Assembly: GCA_029204225.1 (NCBI GenBank) | Contig: CM055092.1 | Span: 11,146,570 to 11,210,569, forward strand | Reading direction: 5' to 3' | DNA from: Diphasiastrum complanatum | Taxonomy: Eukaryota; Streptophyta; Lycopodiopsida; Lycopodiales; Lycopodiaceae | DNA: 64,000 nt | In this document: positions 26,829 to 38,092 of the stretch, piece after piece | Layout of the letters: the number at the start of each line of letters is the position of its first letter | Position numbering within the stretch: the first letter of the stretch is position 1 | Notes under the pieces: generated by a model | Seen by the model: the letters and a program-made list of their open reading frames with translations, nothing else | The model's database searches: none | Told to the model about the DNA's origin: nothing | Made by a program: the position numbers and the translations under genes

Positions 26829-27979
26829 ATGGCATCTATGGGTTCCTTTCTATTGGAATCTAGTAAAAGACTATTTACCTCCAACTATTCTATTTGGAAG
26901 GTTAGAATGGAGTCAATCTTGATATTCTAAGATGTGATGGACATTGTACTTGGGATTGAGGAGGAGGCTTAAGTCCTCAAGAAGTACAAAAGTATAAGAA
27001 TAGAGCTAGGATGGCTCTCCATTATATCAAGATGAATGTCTCTAATGAGATTTTGAGAGAGATTGGTGCTTGTACTTTGGCCAATGATGCTTGGGATGCT
27101 CTCAAAGCAATCTATGAGGCCAAAAATACCTCTAGGCTCCTCACTCTTAGAAATCAAATATTCCAAAGTTGTCAAAAGAGTGATGAGAGTGCCACTAATT
27201 ATGTTTTGAGAGTGAAAGACATTCATAGAGAGCTTAATTGTTTTGGAGATTCCATAAAGCAAAGTGAGCTAGTCCAAGTCATACTTAATGGCTTGAGAGA
27301 TGAGTATGAGAACCTTGTCCAATCCTATGCTATCAAGGAGGAGCTACTAACCTTGGAAGCTTTGCAAGGAGTGCTAATAGCTGAAGAATCAAGGCATGAG
27401 AACAAGCTATTAAGGATGGACAAATTATCTATTATGCCTTCTGAAGGAATCAAGAAGTTTATATATATTGCAAGTGATCAAGAGTGCAAAATTGAAGGAG
27501 TACGGACTATTTCCTTGAAGCTTGCATCAAAAGTTCTATCTCTTCACGAGGTTCTTCTTGTTCCCAAGCTGACAAAGAATCTTATAAGTGTTGGCCAATT
27601 ACTTGATGGTGGCCTTGATGTCAATTTCCATATTGACAACTGTGTGATCAAGAAGGATGGGGAGATCCTTGCACATGGATCTAGATTTGAAGGCATCTAC
27701 AAATTGGATCCAAGAGAGAGTGCAAAATCTTTTGATGTTTCTTATGAATCCAAGCATTCAAAGGAGGATGATCACACAAGATGCACATGTTTATATCTTC
27801 TCTCTTCAAGATTTATGGTGCATGATTATTTCCTATTATTCAAAGCATATCTTGAGATGGAATTCTCATTGAAGATCAAAGCTTTGAGGAGAGATGGAGC
27901 TCTTGGAGGAAATACACCATATGAAGTATTATTCAAGAAGCCTAAGGTTGATTATCTTAGTGTCTTTGGAGGTTCTTGA
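26829..27979 (+). pseudogene. Element E gag/pre-integrase fusion remnant
   Basis: Gag starts at ATG 26829 (MASMGSFLLESSK), stops at TAA about 26928 and shifts frame; the long open part is 27011-27979 (322 codons). Codons 1-135 are the UBN2/retrotran-gag domain (WDALKAIYEAKNTSRLLTL, RVKDIHRELNCFGDSIKQSE). At about codon 145 it jumps, without the CCHC knuckle or DSGA protease site, into pre-integrase (EVLLVPKLTKNLISVGQLL) and then to integrase shreds (KIKALRRDGALGGNTPYEVLFKKPKVDYLSVFGG). Three deletions were therefore joined nearly in frame. No catalytic activity is expected; a gag-only protein might still be made. Confidence 0.85.
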
Positions 27980-28022
27980 TTTGCACATATTCCCTTGGAA
28001 ACAAGGAGGAAAGATGATCCAA

Positions 28023-28469
28023 GCCAATCAAAAGTGAGGGATGTTGCATCACACATCCAATAGGATTAGAGAGGCTATGTTTAAGAATCCAGCATGGATC
28101 TCCACAAGTTTCTATATGTACTTTCATTTCCTTCATTAATGTAAGAGAGATCTATGAGTTTTTTGAGTCAATTTGGAGAATTTTCAATTTTGCTTGTATG
28201 GTCTTCTCTCTCTAGATGAGCCCAAAAGTGGTATTTTCTCTCTCTACTCGAGGAGAGGAGCTTGTTGGGACTTAGTTTACTTCATGAAGTCTTCCACATG
28301 TGTGAAACACCATTTGGTAACGAATGAATGCATGTAGAATGGTCTTTTTGCCTTCGATCTTGTCATTGATCTTGGAAATTTCAATCAATAGGTGATCTAT
28401 AATGCATGAGCCAAGCTTAGGAGATCAATTTCACACATTAGGACATTCCCACATGTGTGAATTTTCACA
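28023..28469 (+). repeat. 3' LTR of element E, 5'-truncated
   Basis: Matches 25643-26096 closely with small indels and ends at the same ...TTTTCACA. Its first about 375 bp were lost in the deletion that fused it to the integrase shred. Confidence 0.9.
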
Positions 28470-28937
28470 CTTCTCATTGTTGAATTTTAAAATTTTGCAG
28501 TCCCTAATAAGATGGCCAATTCTCTTATAGTATTTGCAGAATAGGCTCTGCTTTGGCTGGAATGATGAAGACTCAAAATTCAACCCTAGACCATAATTCG
28601 ACCCTGAGGAAAAATTCGACCCAGAGTGAAAATCCGACCCAGACTCCATGTTGCTCCTTTTGTCAGGATAATCTGACTTGTAGATCTATTTGATCTAAAC
28701 TTTTGATTTTTGGAATATAGAAGTTGAGGATCCGACCCTGAGCTTGAAGAGGTTGCAGATTTTATGACTTCTCTTGTAGAACCATCGAAATTACTCTTGA
28801 AAGAGTGAGGTGCTCCTGGGTCAAAATTTCCAAGATGCAATTTTCATAGGCTTCAGGTAGACTCTATAATAGAGTCATAACATCATGAGAATTTTCAGTA
28901 ATTGAGCCAGTTGTAGCCATTTGCTCTAGAAGGGTTA
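28470..28937 (-). pseudogene. Element D gag
   Basis: Minus-strand gag C-terminal half: LLEQMATTGSITEN and SLPEAYENCILEIL (UBN2-type), then a Ser-rich linker with four 6-residue repeats, then a zinc knuckle read as CKYYKRIGHLIRDC. The second Cys of CX2CX4HX4C is Tyr, so zinc binding would be impaired. There is a TAG within the UBN2 part and a frameshift between the frames ending near 28586 and beginning near 28649. Past 28937 the homology stops abruptly. Confidence 0.85.
28578..28649 (-). repeat. Four 18-bp tandem units in element D gag
   Basis: Exact 18-bp period (28578, 28596, 28614, 28632), core ATTCGACCC on the plus strand. Minus-strand translation gives a repeated G-S-N/D-F-x-S hexapeptide between the gag domain and the zinc knuckle. 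Confidence 0.93.
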
Positions 28938-30415
28938 TACAAGTGAATACATTAAAATGCACATACATGTGCGGTGGTCCCAAGTACACTATATGTGCCA
29001 TGTGGACTGATATCACAGACAATGATTCGATGTGCTATGTCCATGTCCACTGCTTTTGCCACTTTCTCTACTATACCCACATAACGCAATGAGTGCAGAA
29101 GACAAACCACGCGAGAATCTCACATGGTCTTCGATTAGTATATTCCAATATGGCACATCACCATCAAATCCGATTACCTCATGGCCTGTCGGAAGATCAA
29201 TAAATATTGCATCCACTCACCACCCGCACTCTCTCCCAAATCTCCAACAAGGACTTTTACAGAATTCTCTCATGTGCAAAAAATCAACATCATCTACAAT
29301 GTCTTGTTTGATGCAGCCACCAAACTACAAGTGGAATAATGCTCTCCACTAGAGGTCACCATCAAAAGGTGGCTTACTCCACTTTCTTTAAGAGAGGTCT
29401 ACTTGCATTTATTACTTTGCCTAGACATACTAGTTCCTACATGGTCATTCCATCTTTAGGGATTCACCATTTTGTTTGTTGCTTTCAACATTCTCAATTG
29501 AAGAGGCCAGCTTTGCTACGGATGCTTTACCTACAATATCTATTAAGAGTTCGAAAGTGAAAAAAACATTTGATCAATGTTCAACAAGTCCCTTTGAGCT
29601 CTATGCCAGGCCACTAGGATGCCATCTAAGGAGCTCTCTTGCTTATTTAAGAGACTCCCTCTTTGAGAAGAGAAGTTTTTTTGTGTAATGTATCTACTCC
29701 ATGCTGAAATGAGAAGAGCCTCCACGAGTTTGGTGCATCCTTAGAGCTCTTTGATCATGCTTGTTTCTTGAGTGATGCATTCATGATCTTGCCCTTCCAT
29801 CCTTTGTGTGTGGTTGTGGATAGTAGAGTGGATTAGCTTTCTTGCTTTCCTAGAGTGGATTAGATCCCCTTTCTTGCTTGTGGATTAATGTAGGAATCAG
29901 CATTCAGGTAAACTAGATAGGCTGGATCTGTGGTGTAAATCTTGCATATCTTCTTACAATCCAGTTCTTGATTGTTCTTGGGGTGTCCAACAATCAAGAA
30001 ATATGTGTTTCTTGATTCTTGGACTTCTAAAATGCTGTTAGATTAGTTTCTTGTTTCAGTTCTGTGGATTAATGCAAGTGTAGTATAGTTTAGGATCTGA
30101 TTCAATTTCGTCTTGCAACATGAAAGTAGGATTTCATGGCATTGCAACCATTCTTCACGCTGATTTCCTGGTTGAATGCCTGACCTGCATGTTTTGGTTT
30201 AAAACATGTGATTTCAGTGCAAGAGTGACCAATCCGATTGTCCTCTAACAAGCAGGAAACTTAGAAAACGTAGATACTTTTCTTCTACCTGATTTGGGCT
30301 TGAAACAAAACCTGAACATCCAAGAAATGCCCAAAAAGCCTGATAACAAGCAGAACCATTCTTGAAAATATCAGAAGCAAGAAATAGATGCCAACAGATC
30401 CTTTAGAGCAGGGGA
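28938..30415. other. No recognised gene
   Basis: Short overlapping frames on both strands around 29013-29725 (for example minus IFIDLPTGHEVIGFDGDVPYW) are without family resemblance. 29880-30400 reads like a retrotransposon leader (CTTGATT/GGTGTCC words) but has no defined ends. Confidence 0.35.
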
Positions 30416-31600
30416 TCTGTCAACAGGCTACTCTCCAGATCAGAAGGCATACAAGCTCTACAGCCTGGACAATCAGCAAGCATTCATGAACAGAAATGTC
30501 ATTTTTCTGGAAGACCAATTTTTTGACCACAAAGAGAAAGTTACAGCAAAATTTGACCCAAGGGTCGAACAAACAAAAATCCGACCCGAGGGTCGAAAAT
30601 CAAAAAATCGATACTAACTCAGAAAAATGAGTCAGAATCTCAACAGATCAAATCACATCAGAGGATCAAATTTCAACCAAAAAGGACAAATCGACCCAGA
30701 CAGCCTCCATTCCGGTTTATGGATGATCCAGCCTGTTACTTTTTGTAGGAATCAAATACAACATCTGAGGCAAAGTCAACTACTGATGCTGACCAGTGCA
30801 AAGTAGCAAAGGACAACAAATCTGCATTTTTTAAACGAGAATGGTTTATATCCAAACTCAGCAAACTCGAATTTTCATTTCAAGTCTGTATCGGATTTTT
30901 TCATCAACTCCACTCTTTATGTAGATGATACTCTACTATTCAGTATCAATCTGAATCTGGTGAAGGATCAAAAATGCAAGTCAGCCAACTGCTATCACAA
31001 AGTAACAAAATCGACCCAATAGAACAAATCTGATGGCAGCAGATTACTTCACAACGGCTCTGGCAAAAGAGCACCAGCTCAAATTCAACGACAAGTTAAA
31101 TTTGAAGATCAAAGTTTTTCAGCATCCACAGGGGAGTGTTGGAATTTGATGCTCATCCTCAAATCCATTTGTTAAAATCCAGTATTGAATTTTTCTGACC
31201 CAATGTCAAGCCTAACAAATAGAGATTTTCTGACCCTATCGGATCAGGGTGGAATTATACATACGTCTTTGACCCTGGATTGGGTTGAATCAGGTCTGAT
31301 TTTTTCGACCCTAGAAAATTCGACCCTGACTATATTTTTGACCTAATGTAAAATCGATCCTTTGTATATTTTCGATACTTTGTAAAATCGATATTGTCGG
31401 TCTAAAATCTGACCCAACGACTTTGTGTTGACAGTCCGCCTACATTCCACATACTGTTATAGTTATGAGGCGGTTGTAATAACTATAGAAGAAGTAGTTG
31501 TAGATATTTTGAGTAAATCAAGATAAGTATCTTCATCAGAAAACTTCTTCAAAGATTATGATAAGGTTTGTGATCATGTGTATTATATAGAAAAAGAACC
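30416..31600 (+). mobile_element. Copia fragment F: integrase end plus 3' LTR
   Basis: Starts with integrase C-terminal sequence GYSPDQKAYKLYSL...AFMNRNVIFLED (30430-30520), passes through non-coding sequence rich in GACCCAAGGGTCGAA-like words, and reaches AGGGGAG|TGTTGG at 31137. Same word signature as element D but opposite strand; no RT or RNase H coding remains. Confidence 0.75.
31137..31600 (+). repeat. 3' LTR of fragment F
   Basis: Begins TGTTGGAATTTG after polypurine CAGGGGAG. Contains repeated TTCGACCCT words. Right end approximate. Confidence 0.6.
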
Positions 31601-32219
31601 ACTACCCCAACCATAAATGCTCCAGCAAAGCTCACTCCAAAGTACCTACTAACAGATCAAACAATGGAATTGTGTTCCACCAAATTTCTCTTCCATGATG
31701 TGTACCTGTCTTATAGGATTGAAAATGCTCATTTGTATCCAAATTCTTAATAGAAAACAAATGTATGACAAGGAATAAATGACTTTATACTTTTTCTCTC
31801 TCCACAAGAATAAGATCCAAAATGCACTCTCCCTAACAAGAGTAATACATCAATATAGAGATTTAACACATGGCAAAAAGGCCAACATTATTGGTGCACA
31901 ATTCTCTATGTATAGGTGATCATAGAACTGATCTAAAAGCCAATTCTATAAAAGAGAAAACAGATTCCAGCGTCATGAATTCTCAAAAATGTAACTTGAA
32001 AATGGTACGAAACTTCTCATTTTTTTTTCAAGAAAATCTATTCTCAACATGATTCTAAGGTGTAGACAACCATAATTCATGCTATAAACATGAATTTCAG
32101 ATCTGTCCCTCTTTCAGAAATAAGAATCCAATTCATCACTTAAATTTGAACCCATTAATGTTTGCATTTGCAAACAACTATGGACAACAAATACACATGA
32201 AACAATCATAAACAACTTA

Positions 32220-32886
32220 TGAAGTTTCCTGTGGAGATTATGAGTGATCTCGGCACTCATTTTGTCAATGAAACTATTAAAGTGTTGGAAGAAAATTATC
32301 TATCATAGATCGATCTAATACACTGTATTATCCATGCAAAAATGGTCCAGTAGAATCCTCCACTAAGATTTTGTGCAACATTCTTACAAGAAAGTTGAAG
32401 CCAGTAAATCAAATTGGGAGCATAAGTTATGTGCCACACTTTGGGCGTTTTGAATCGTATATAAAGTTACTACTAACCGAATACCTTTCCAACTAGTCTA
32501 TGGGCAAAATGTTGTGATGCTGATTGAATCTCTTGTACTATCTTTACGGATCGCTGCAACGGAACGTTTGGATGGAACATGATCATTATAGTTGCGATAT
32601 GAAGCTTTACACAGATTTTGTGAAACATCATTGATGGCAGTTCATGCGCTGCCTATGGAAAAGTCAAGGTCTAAGGCTTGGCATCATCCAAGATTGCTTA
32701 AAACATATCTCAACGCTGGAGATTTGGTGCTAATGTACAAATCGAAGCTGATCAAAGAAAAATTGAAGTTTGCAAGAGAATGTCCTTGTTGCCTCAAAGA
32801 TACTTTGTCATTTGGACCAATAATTTTGGAATATTTGGATGAAACACGCTTAGATACTCCCATTAATGGCACTCGATTATGAAAGT
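32220..32886 (+). pseudogene. Ty3/Gypsy integrase C-terminal remnant
   Basis: Across several frames: MSDLGTHFVNETI (second catalytic Asp region of Gypsy integrase), PCKNGPVESSTKILC (catalytic Glu), TTNRIPFQLVYGQNVVM, KAWHHPRLLKTYLNAGDLVLMYKS and INGTRL at the end. These are in the order and spacing of plant Gypsy integrase with its C-terminal GPY-like domain. The longest open part is 32592-32882. Multiple stops and frameshifts; reverse transcriptase is not seen upstream. Confidence 0.82.
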
Positions 32887-33299
32887 AATGGCAACCTGAA
32901 CTTCCTACTTAGTCCGTGCTTGGGAATTTTTTCAAATTGTTTATTTTTCTACTTTGATATATTTCATTAGTTATTTTCTATTTATTTTGAAAAAGATATT
33001 TGAAAAAAAAATGAAAAAATATCAAACATAAATAAAAATAAAAAGATATTAAAAGTTGAATTTTGGAAAAACAGTTGAGTTTCAAGCAAAAAATGGCCAA
33101 AACTCACAAAAATTGTTATTTTTTTAATCAAACAATCAAACCAACCTTCGTAGAGGTTACCATCAGTTTCACACAATACAATTTGTTTAAATTGAGCTCT
33201 ACGAGCGTTACTTTGCATCAAAAGACCAAGAAACTCAGATTTGCAACAGTTCAACTCAATGGAAACATAGGAACCCTCGTAGGACATCAAAATATCATT

Positions 33300-33760
33300 A
33301 TGAACCTTCTTTGACCTGACATATGGGATCAGAGCATCAAATTTGACTTTGACAAGGTTGAAACCGAAATTTTATTAATTGCAGTACCTATGCAAAGGTT
33401 GTCATTTTGTGAAGGTTAAACCCTCACAACACCTTCAAAACCTTCATTAAGCTGGTAGTTGACTCATGATTAACCCTCGTAGAAGTTTTTGGGAACTTGT
33501 CTCATAGTACTCCATAGGCTTGTGTAGTTTTTTTCTAGAACTGATTTGCCAAAATGGAGCTTTGTCTAATAGGCTACCCAAAAACCCTCTATATAAGTTT
33601 GGAATTCAATTCATTTTGCACAATGCTAGCGGAACTCTTGCATAATTTTTTCCTAAAAATTTTCTGAAACTAAAAGCCAGCCTTCCTACACTCATTACTA
33701 GCCTTCTACCATACATTCCATCATGTCTAAACAACTGTAAACTTCTATGACTCATCTAAT
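33300..33760 (+). repeat. LTR-like region downstream of the Gypsy remnant
   Basis: TATATAAG at 33590-33597 in CCCTCTATATAAGTTTGG, a typical LTR core promoter, 700 bp after the integrase end. LTR boundaries were not identified. Confidence 0.35.
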
Positions 33761-36700
33761 TCCACTGATACAAACATCCAAAATCACTTATCCGAAGGCC
33801 TATTCCTCCACAGCATGACAATTTGGCCATGATCCATAAACTAGAGTTTTTGATGGCATTAAGTAGTCCAAACACTTCCCTCTTGATTCAGAGAAGCAAT
33901 CAACATCCCTTCATATAAATTGCTCTATTGTATCATGTCAATATCTTTCGAACATCATCATATTGATCCCATTATAGATAGATTTGTATATAAAGTCAAT
34001 GAGCCATTTTCATTCAATTTACTCACTCTCACATATGTGATACAAGCTCACGATGGAAAAAGAATGCATACTACCATCTAGGCATGTTCTTGTAATAACT
34101 CTATTTGTCATATGTTTTTCCCACTTCTTTATTTGCATTTAATTATTACCTTTGAGTAGGTCAATAACGTTTTGTCTAACTATTAATGTGGGAGATCTAA
34201 CTTCTTAGCATCAAGGGAGGTGATGTTCATGTTATGAATACAAGGAGGCTTTATTAGAGAAATAGAGCTTGCCTAAATTGCACTATTACATCTAAAAACA
34301 AACACTGTTATATATTATATTTTGTGTCTGGGGCAAATCACTAGCATACAATGGTAGCTTTGTCAAAATAAAGTATTGTAGAAGAGCATGAGGTTCAACA
34401 TCTCATAGTAAGATGGCAAGAAGATTTCCTTTGGAGTGACAACAAATTTCTAGAACTACCCTCACATTTGCCTAGAATCCTTGTTACCTTGTGTAAGACA
34501 TTGCTATCCTAGTAGATAAATAGAAACACGAAATTCATGCGTTGAAATCAAATATGATATATCACCAAAATTTTGATGGTTGGCTTTTTTGTGGGTCAAG
34601 CGAATACATGCAATGTTGAGCATTCATGTTTGGAAGCTAGCAAAGATTTGCAACATAAATCTATTCTCTATTGCAGGAGCTACAAACATGATGGGACTCC
34701 TTATACCACTACTTAAAGTATAATGAAATGTATAGGTAGTACTTATGACACACATTTTAAACAGAATTGGAAAAAAGATGTTCATGCAAGAGCACAAGGC
34801 TGCTTAATCTAAAAGCCAACTCCATTTCAAGATAAATATAATGTCAATGTTGAAACAACAAACATGTAACACTCAACAAACAACATAAACAACTCAATAA
34901 AAAATAGACACTCGAAGGAAATGAAGGTAGCTATATTGTAGGGAGGGAAATGAACTCAAACCAACTTCCCTCATCTTTTGAGCAACATATTGTTGGCTAG
35001 TATCATATTTTGGATGTCTAATTTATAGGGCTGAATAATATGCCTAAACAACAAACAAACCATCAAAAAATATGCTTACAAAGACTATTGTATTCCTTAC
35101 AAGGAGGTTAATTTGCAATACTAGATGTATTTAATTTTTCAATATTATTGTTTAATCAAATTGCATCGAGTTAAAAAAATGACGAGTTACTGATTGATTA
35201 TTATTTGATGGATGTATAAGAAAGATTCTGAAAATACTTGCAATGTTGCTTACAGCAAGATTCAAAAATGGCTTTGGAAATGTCTATGCTTATTCAAATG
35301 CATTGATACTACTAACCTGCACTATTTTGGTGGACATACAAAACAAGTTAAAAGTATATATCTATTTAATATCTTTTAGCCAAATCTTTCAAACCCTAAA
35401 TGAGCGTGGTGGTTGTTATACTCAAAAGCATGACAAGCCCAAAAGTTAACATGAAGTTATCCATTGGGTACCAATTGCCACATAGGGGCAAAAGCAAAAG
35501 TGGTTACTTGGACCTAGGGACCTTGCTTGGCATGTTGAGTTGTCGGGAACAACTTTCAAAAAATGGACCAATGGCATAACTAGGATTCAAACTAGCCCTT
35601 GCAGCACCCCATTTAACACTTACCAACCATATGTAAAATAGAGGTGGTCTATTGCTCTTCATCTCACTTGCCAAGGCTTAAAATATGGGTGGCAAGAGAA
35701 AGATCCAGGCAAAGGGCAACCACTAATGTGAAACCACCCTTAATTTTAAATGTTGTGTTCCATACATACAAAACAAGCTTAATATTACTAACATAAATTT
35801 TTTCATTTTCAACAAATTCCATCAAGCACTTAATTAGCATTTAGTCTACATAAACCATTGAACTTGGTGAACTTCGGCTGCCTAACTAGCTACTTAGAGC
35901 TCAACAATGTAAGAAAATTGTTTTGGCCATCATTCAACTGGACTCTAGGAGTCGTGGTGGTTGCATATTGTGAAAACTCCCCTGAAAGCTTCAACAACCT
36001 TTCTGATTGCTACACGCAAAAGGAAATAGCTAAGAACCTTCAAATAGGTAAGAGTAATGACATAAGATAACAACATAGTACAGAACTGTTTGGAAATCAA
36101 GAGTTTTTTGTGACGAAAGCTTGCCAACGATAGACTAAGCAAATGTGGCAATGGACAACCACTTGAGTCAAGGCTAGAAAAGCACTTCTCTAAAAAAATG
36201 TGCAAAATGCATCTGGCAACTTAGCATTCTCTTTTACAAGTTCTTTTAGAGGAAAACCATTTAAATTGCCTTCTAAAACAACTTATGCCTCAAGCTTGTC
36301 CTTATTGAACTGGCAGTGAACCATCAAGTGCCATGACTAAAAAAGCACGTCTCTATTGTCTGCTATTGTCTTTAGCACTTAGGTATTTTTCTTGTTCACA
36401 AAAAACTCGTACATAAATATGAAGCAGATGCCTTGAAAACCTATTATGTTGTTTCTTGCCTCAAAATAAGTTGCAGCAAATATGATTTAATTGCATCTGA
36501 AAGCCAAAATAGAATCAAACCATAGATGTAGACCACATTCCAGAACGTGAATCGAAACGCAGATTACGATCCAAAACATGATCCGAGATTTCCTATTAGG
36601 ATTTCCCATGAAGCAAATTTTTGTTTCTTCTTTTGGTGCCAATTTGGATATCAGGTTAAAGGTGTTTTCAAGAGCGATTAAGTTACCTAGCTTGCATGAG

Positions 36701-37085
36701 TTTCAAGAGGAGTGTGGTCCAATTTTGGGTCATTAAGTGATTCGTTATCGAACATCTTTATTTTTGTATTATGTCAAATGAAATCACATGGAACCGTATT
36801 GAACGACAGCAAACCGACAACAATTATGAAGCATAAACACCCATCTCAGAGCTTGTGACAAAAACATGAATCAGCTCAACCTGATCAACAAAATGTGAGT
36901 ACATCATACAAAAATTATTCATCGAAACGCGTTTCAAACAAAAAAAAAAACGCATTTGAAATGCCCCATTCGAAATGAGCCCATTTTGAAACGTGTTTCT
37001 TACATAAAAAACGCAAATTTTTTTTGTTTTTTTGCGCAGTCCTGAGAGATGACATAAACAGAGTTTTGCACGATAGAGGAGCCCA
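33761..37085. other. AT-rich stretch, no recognised gene
   Basis: Only short frames. A 12-bp palindrome GAAACGCGTTTC at 36924-36935 is followed by related words (TTTGAAACGTGTTTC near 36985), hinting at a small inverted-repeat element at about 36900-37010. Frames at 35858-36205 show no motif. Confidence 0.35.

Positions 37086-37134
<49 letters not shown>
37086..37134 (+). repeat. Compound microsatellite (TG)n(AG)n
   Basis: TG repeated to 37112 then AG repeated 37113-37134. The flanking minus-strand frame with SLSLS/THTHT is an artefact of this. Confidence 0.97.
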
Positions 37135-37135
<1 letters not shown>

Positions 37136-37581
37136 ATGTGTTGTGTGTAAATTGAAAATTGTAATATGTATTTCAATTTTTTGATCATTGGTAAGTCGAA
37201 ATTGGTCATGACTCACGTACGACTCACTACGTGTGAACTTTGAAACACTTGCCACTCAGCACTGTGAACCAAGGACTTTCAACTCAACCTTGTATGGCTG
37301 TATCTAGTTTCTACAAGTGTATACATTATGATCACCTATTTATGGGGTCCCATAGATGATAGGTTCCAAATTAGGGCTAGGGTGTATAAGATAAGGGCTA
37401 GGAAATGGGCATTGGGCATCGAAGTGTGATTGTTGACATGTTATCGAGTACCTACTGCCATGTGGCAAGGGGCATGCAAACCCTCACAAGCTAAACTTCT
37501 TGCTCTCTTACAAGACTGTAAAGATGATGATGGTCGTGTCTTTGCATACTTCCAAAATTTGAATGCACTTGAGCATGGTTC

Positions 37582-37725
37582 TCAAGGGCCATAAGCTTTG
37601 TGCTGGCTGAACATATTCTCGCAACCTAAGAACCTATCTTTGACAATATCAATAACTGACTGAGGAAAGCGACCATACACAGTTTCTTCTCTGGAAATTG
37701 CATTTTCTAGAGCATTCTCATGAAA
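37582..37725 (-). other. Possible coding exon, unrecognised
   Basis: A minus-strand frame of 47 codons to TGA reads FHENALENAISREETVYG...VIDIVKDRFLGCENMF, mixed polar/hydrophobic and protein-like, and stays open for a further 20 codons upstream. It lies downstream, on the minus strand, of the GA/telomere-like patch that could be a 5' leader. No family is recognised, so it may equally be chance. Confidence 0.2.
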
Positions 37726-37973
37726 TTGGATGTATCTACTTGGTACTAGGAAAGAGATTGAGAGATTGAACTATGGCGATGGCGTGAAGGGCAGCAGCTA
37801 GCGCTAGTATAATTCAGATCATGTAAGGGAAGTGCAGTGATGGTGTGCTGGGGGATGAAGGAGAGAAGGAGATGGGAGATGATAACGTGAGTTGAGAGAA
37901 AGAGATAGATGGGATGTGAGAGAGCGGAGAAAGGGAGTTGGGAGGTCGACGAGAGAGAGAGAGACAGGGGACG

Positions 37974-37975
<2 letters not shown>

Positions 37976-38024
<49 letters not shown>
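37976..38024 (+). repeat. (GA)24 microsatellite
   Basis: 49 bp of GA within a wider GA-rich segment from 37850; CT on the minus strand. Confidence 0.95.
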
Positions 38025-38027
<3 letters not shown>

Positions 38028-38043
38028 GTCTTGATTTTTAGAA

Positions 38044-38092
38044 TTTTTAGGTTTTTAGGTTAGGGTTTTAGGGTTAGGGTTTTTTAGGGTCA
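38044..38092 (+). repeat. Telomere-like TTTAGGG/TTAGGG patch
   Basis: Repeated TTAGGG, TTTTAGGG and TTTTTTAGGG units within 50 bp. On the minus strand these give AACCCTAA-type telo boxes followed at once by CT repeats, a combination known from plant housekeeping-gene 5' regions. An interstitial telomere relic is the alternative. Confidence 0.6.

Larger units (their letters stand above)
25268..28469 (+). mobile_element. Nested, internally deleted Ty1/Copia element E
   Basis: 5' LTR 25268-26096, PBS 26097-26108, fused gag/pre-integrase remnant, and a right LTR lacking its first half (about 28023-28469). The 5-bp target duplication CTTCT stands at 25263-25267 and 28470-28474. The internal region (about 1.9 kb) lacks zinc knuckle, protease site, most of integrase and all of reverse transcriptase, so it is non-autonomous. 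Confidence 0.93.
23913..28937 (-). mobile_element. Ty1/Copia element D, interrupted by element E
   Basis: Minus-strand gag (28470-28937), then protease, pre-integrase and integrase (23913-25262) of one element, separated by the 3.2-kb plus-strand element E. Removing E and one copy of its CTTCT target duplication rejoins the gag zinc-knuckle region and the protease in the same reading frame. Reverse transcriptase, RNase H and LTRs are missing at the left, where the frame stops right after the integrase IFIGY motif; the N-terminal part of gag is missing at the right. Confidence 0.85.

Noticed and set aside
36824-37255. Minus-strand 143-codon frame with SLSLS and THTHTH
   Set aside because: Central part is the (TG)n(AG)n repeat; the rest is AT-rich without motif.
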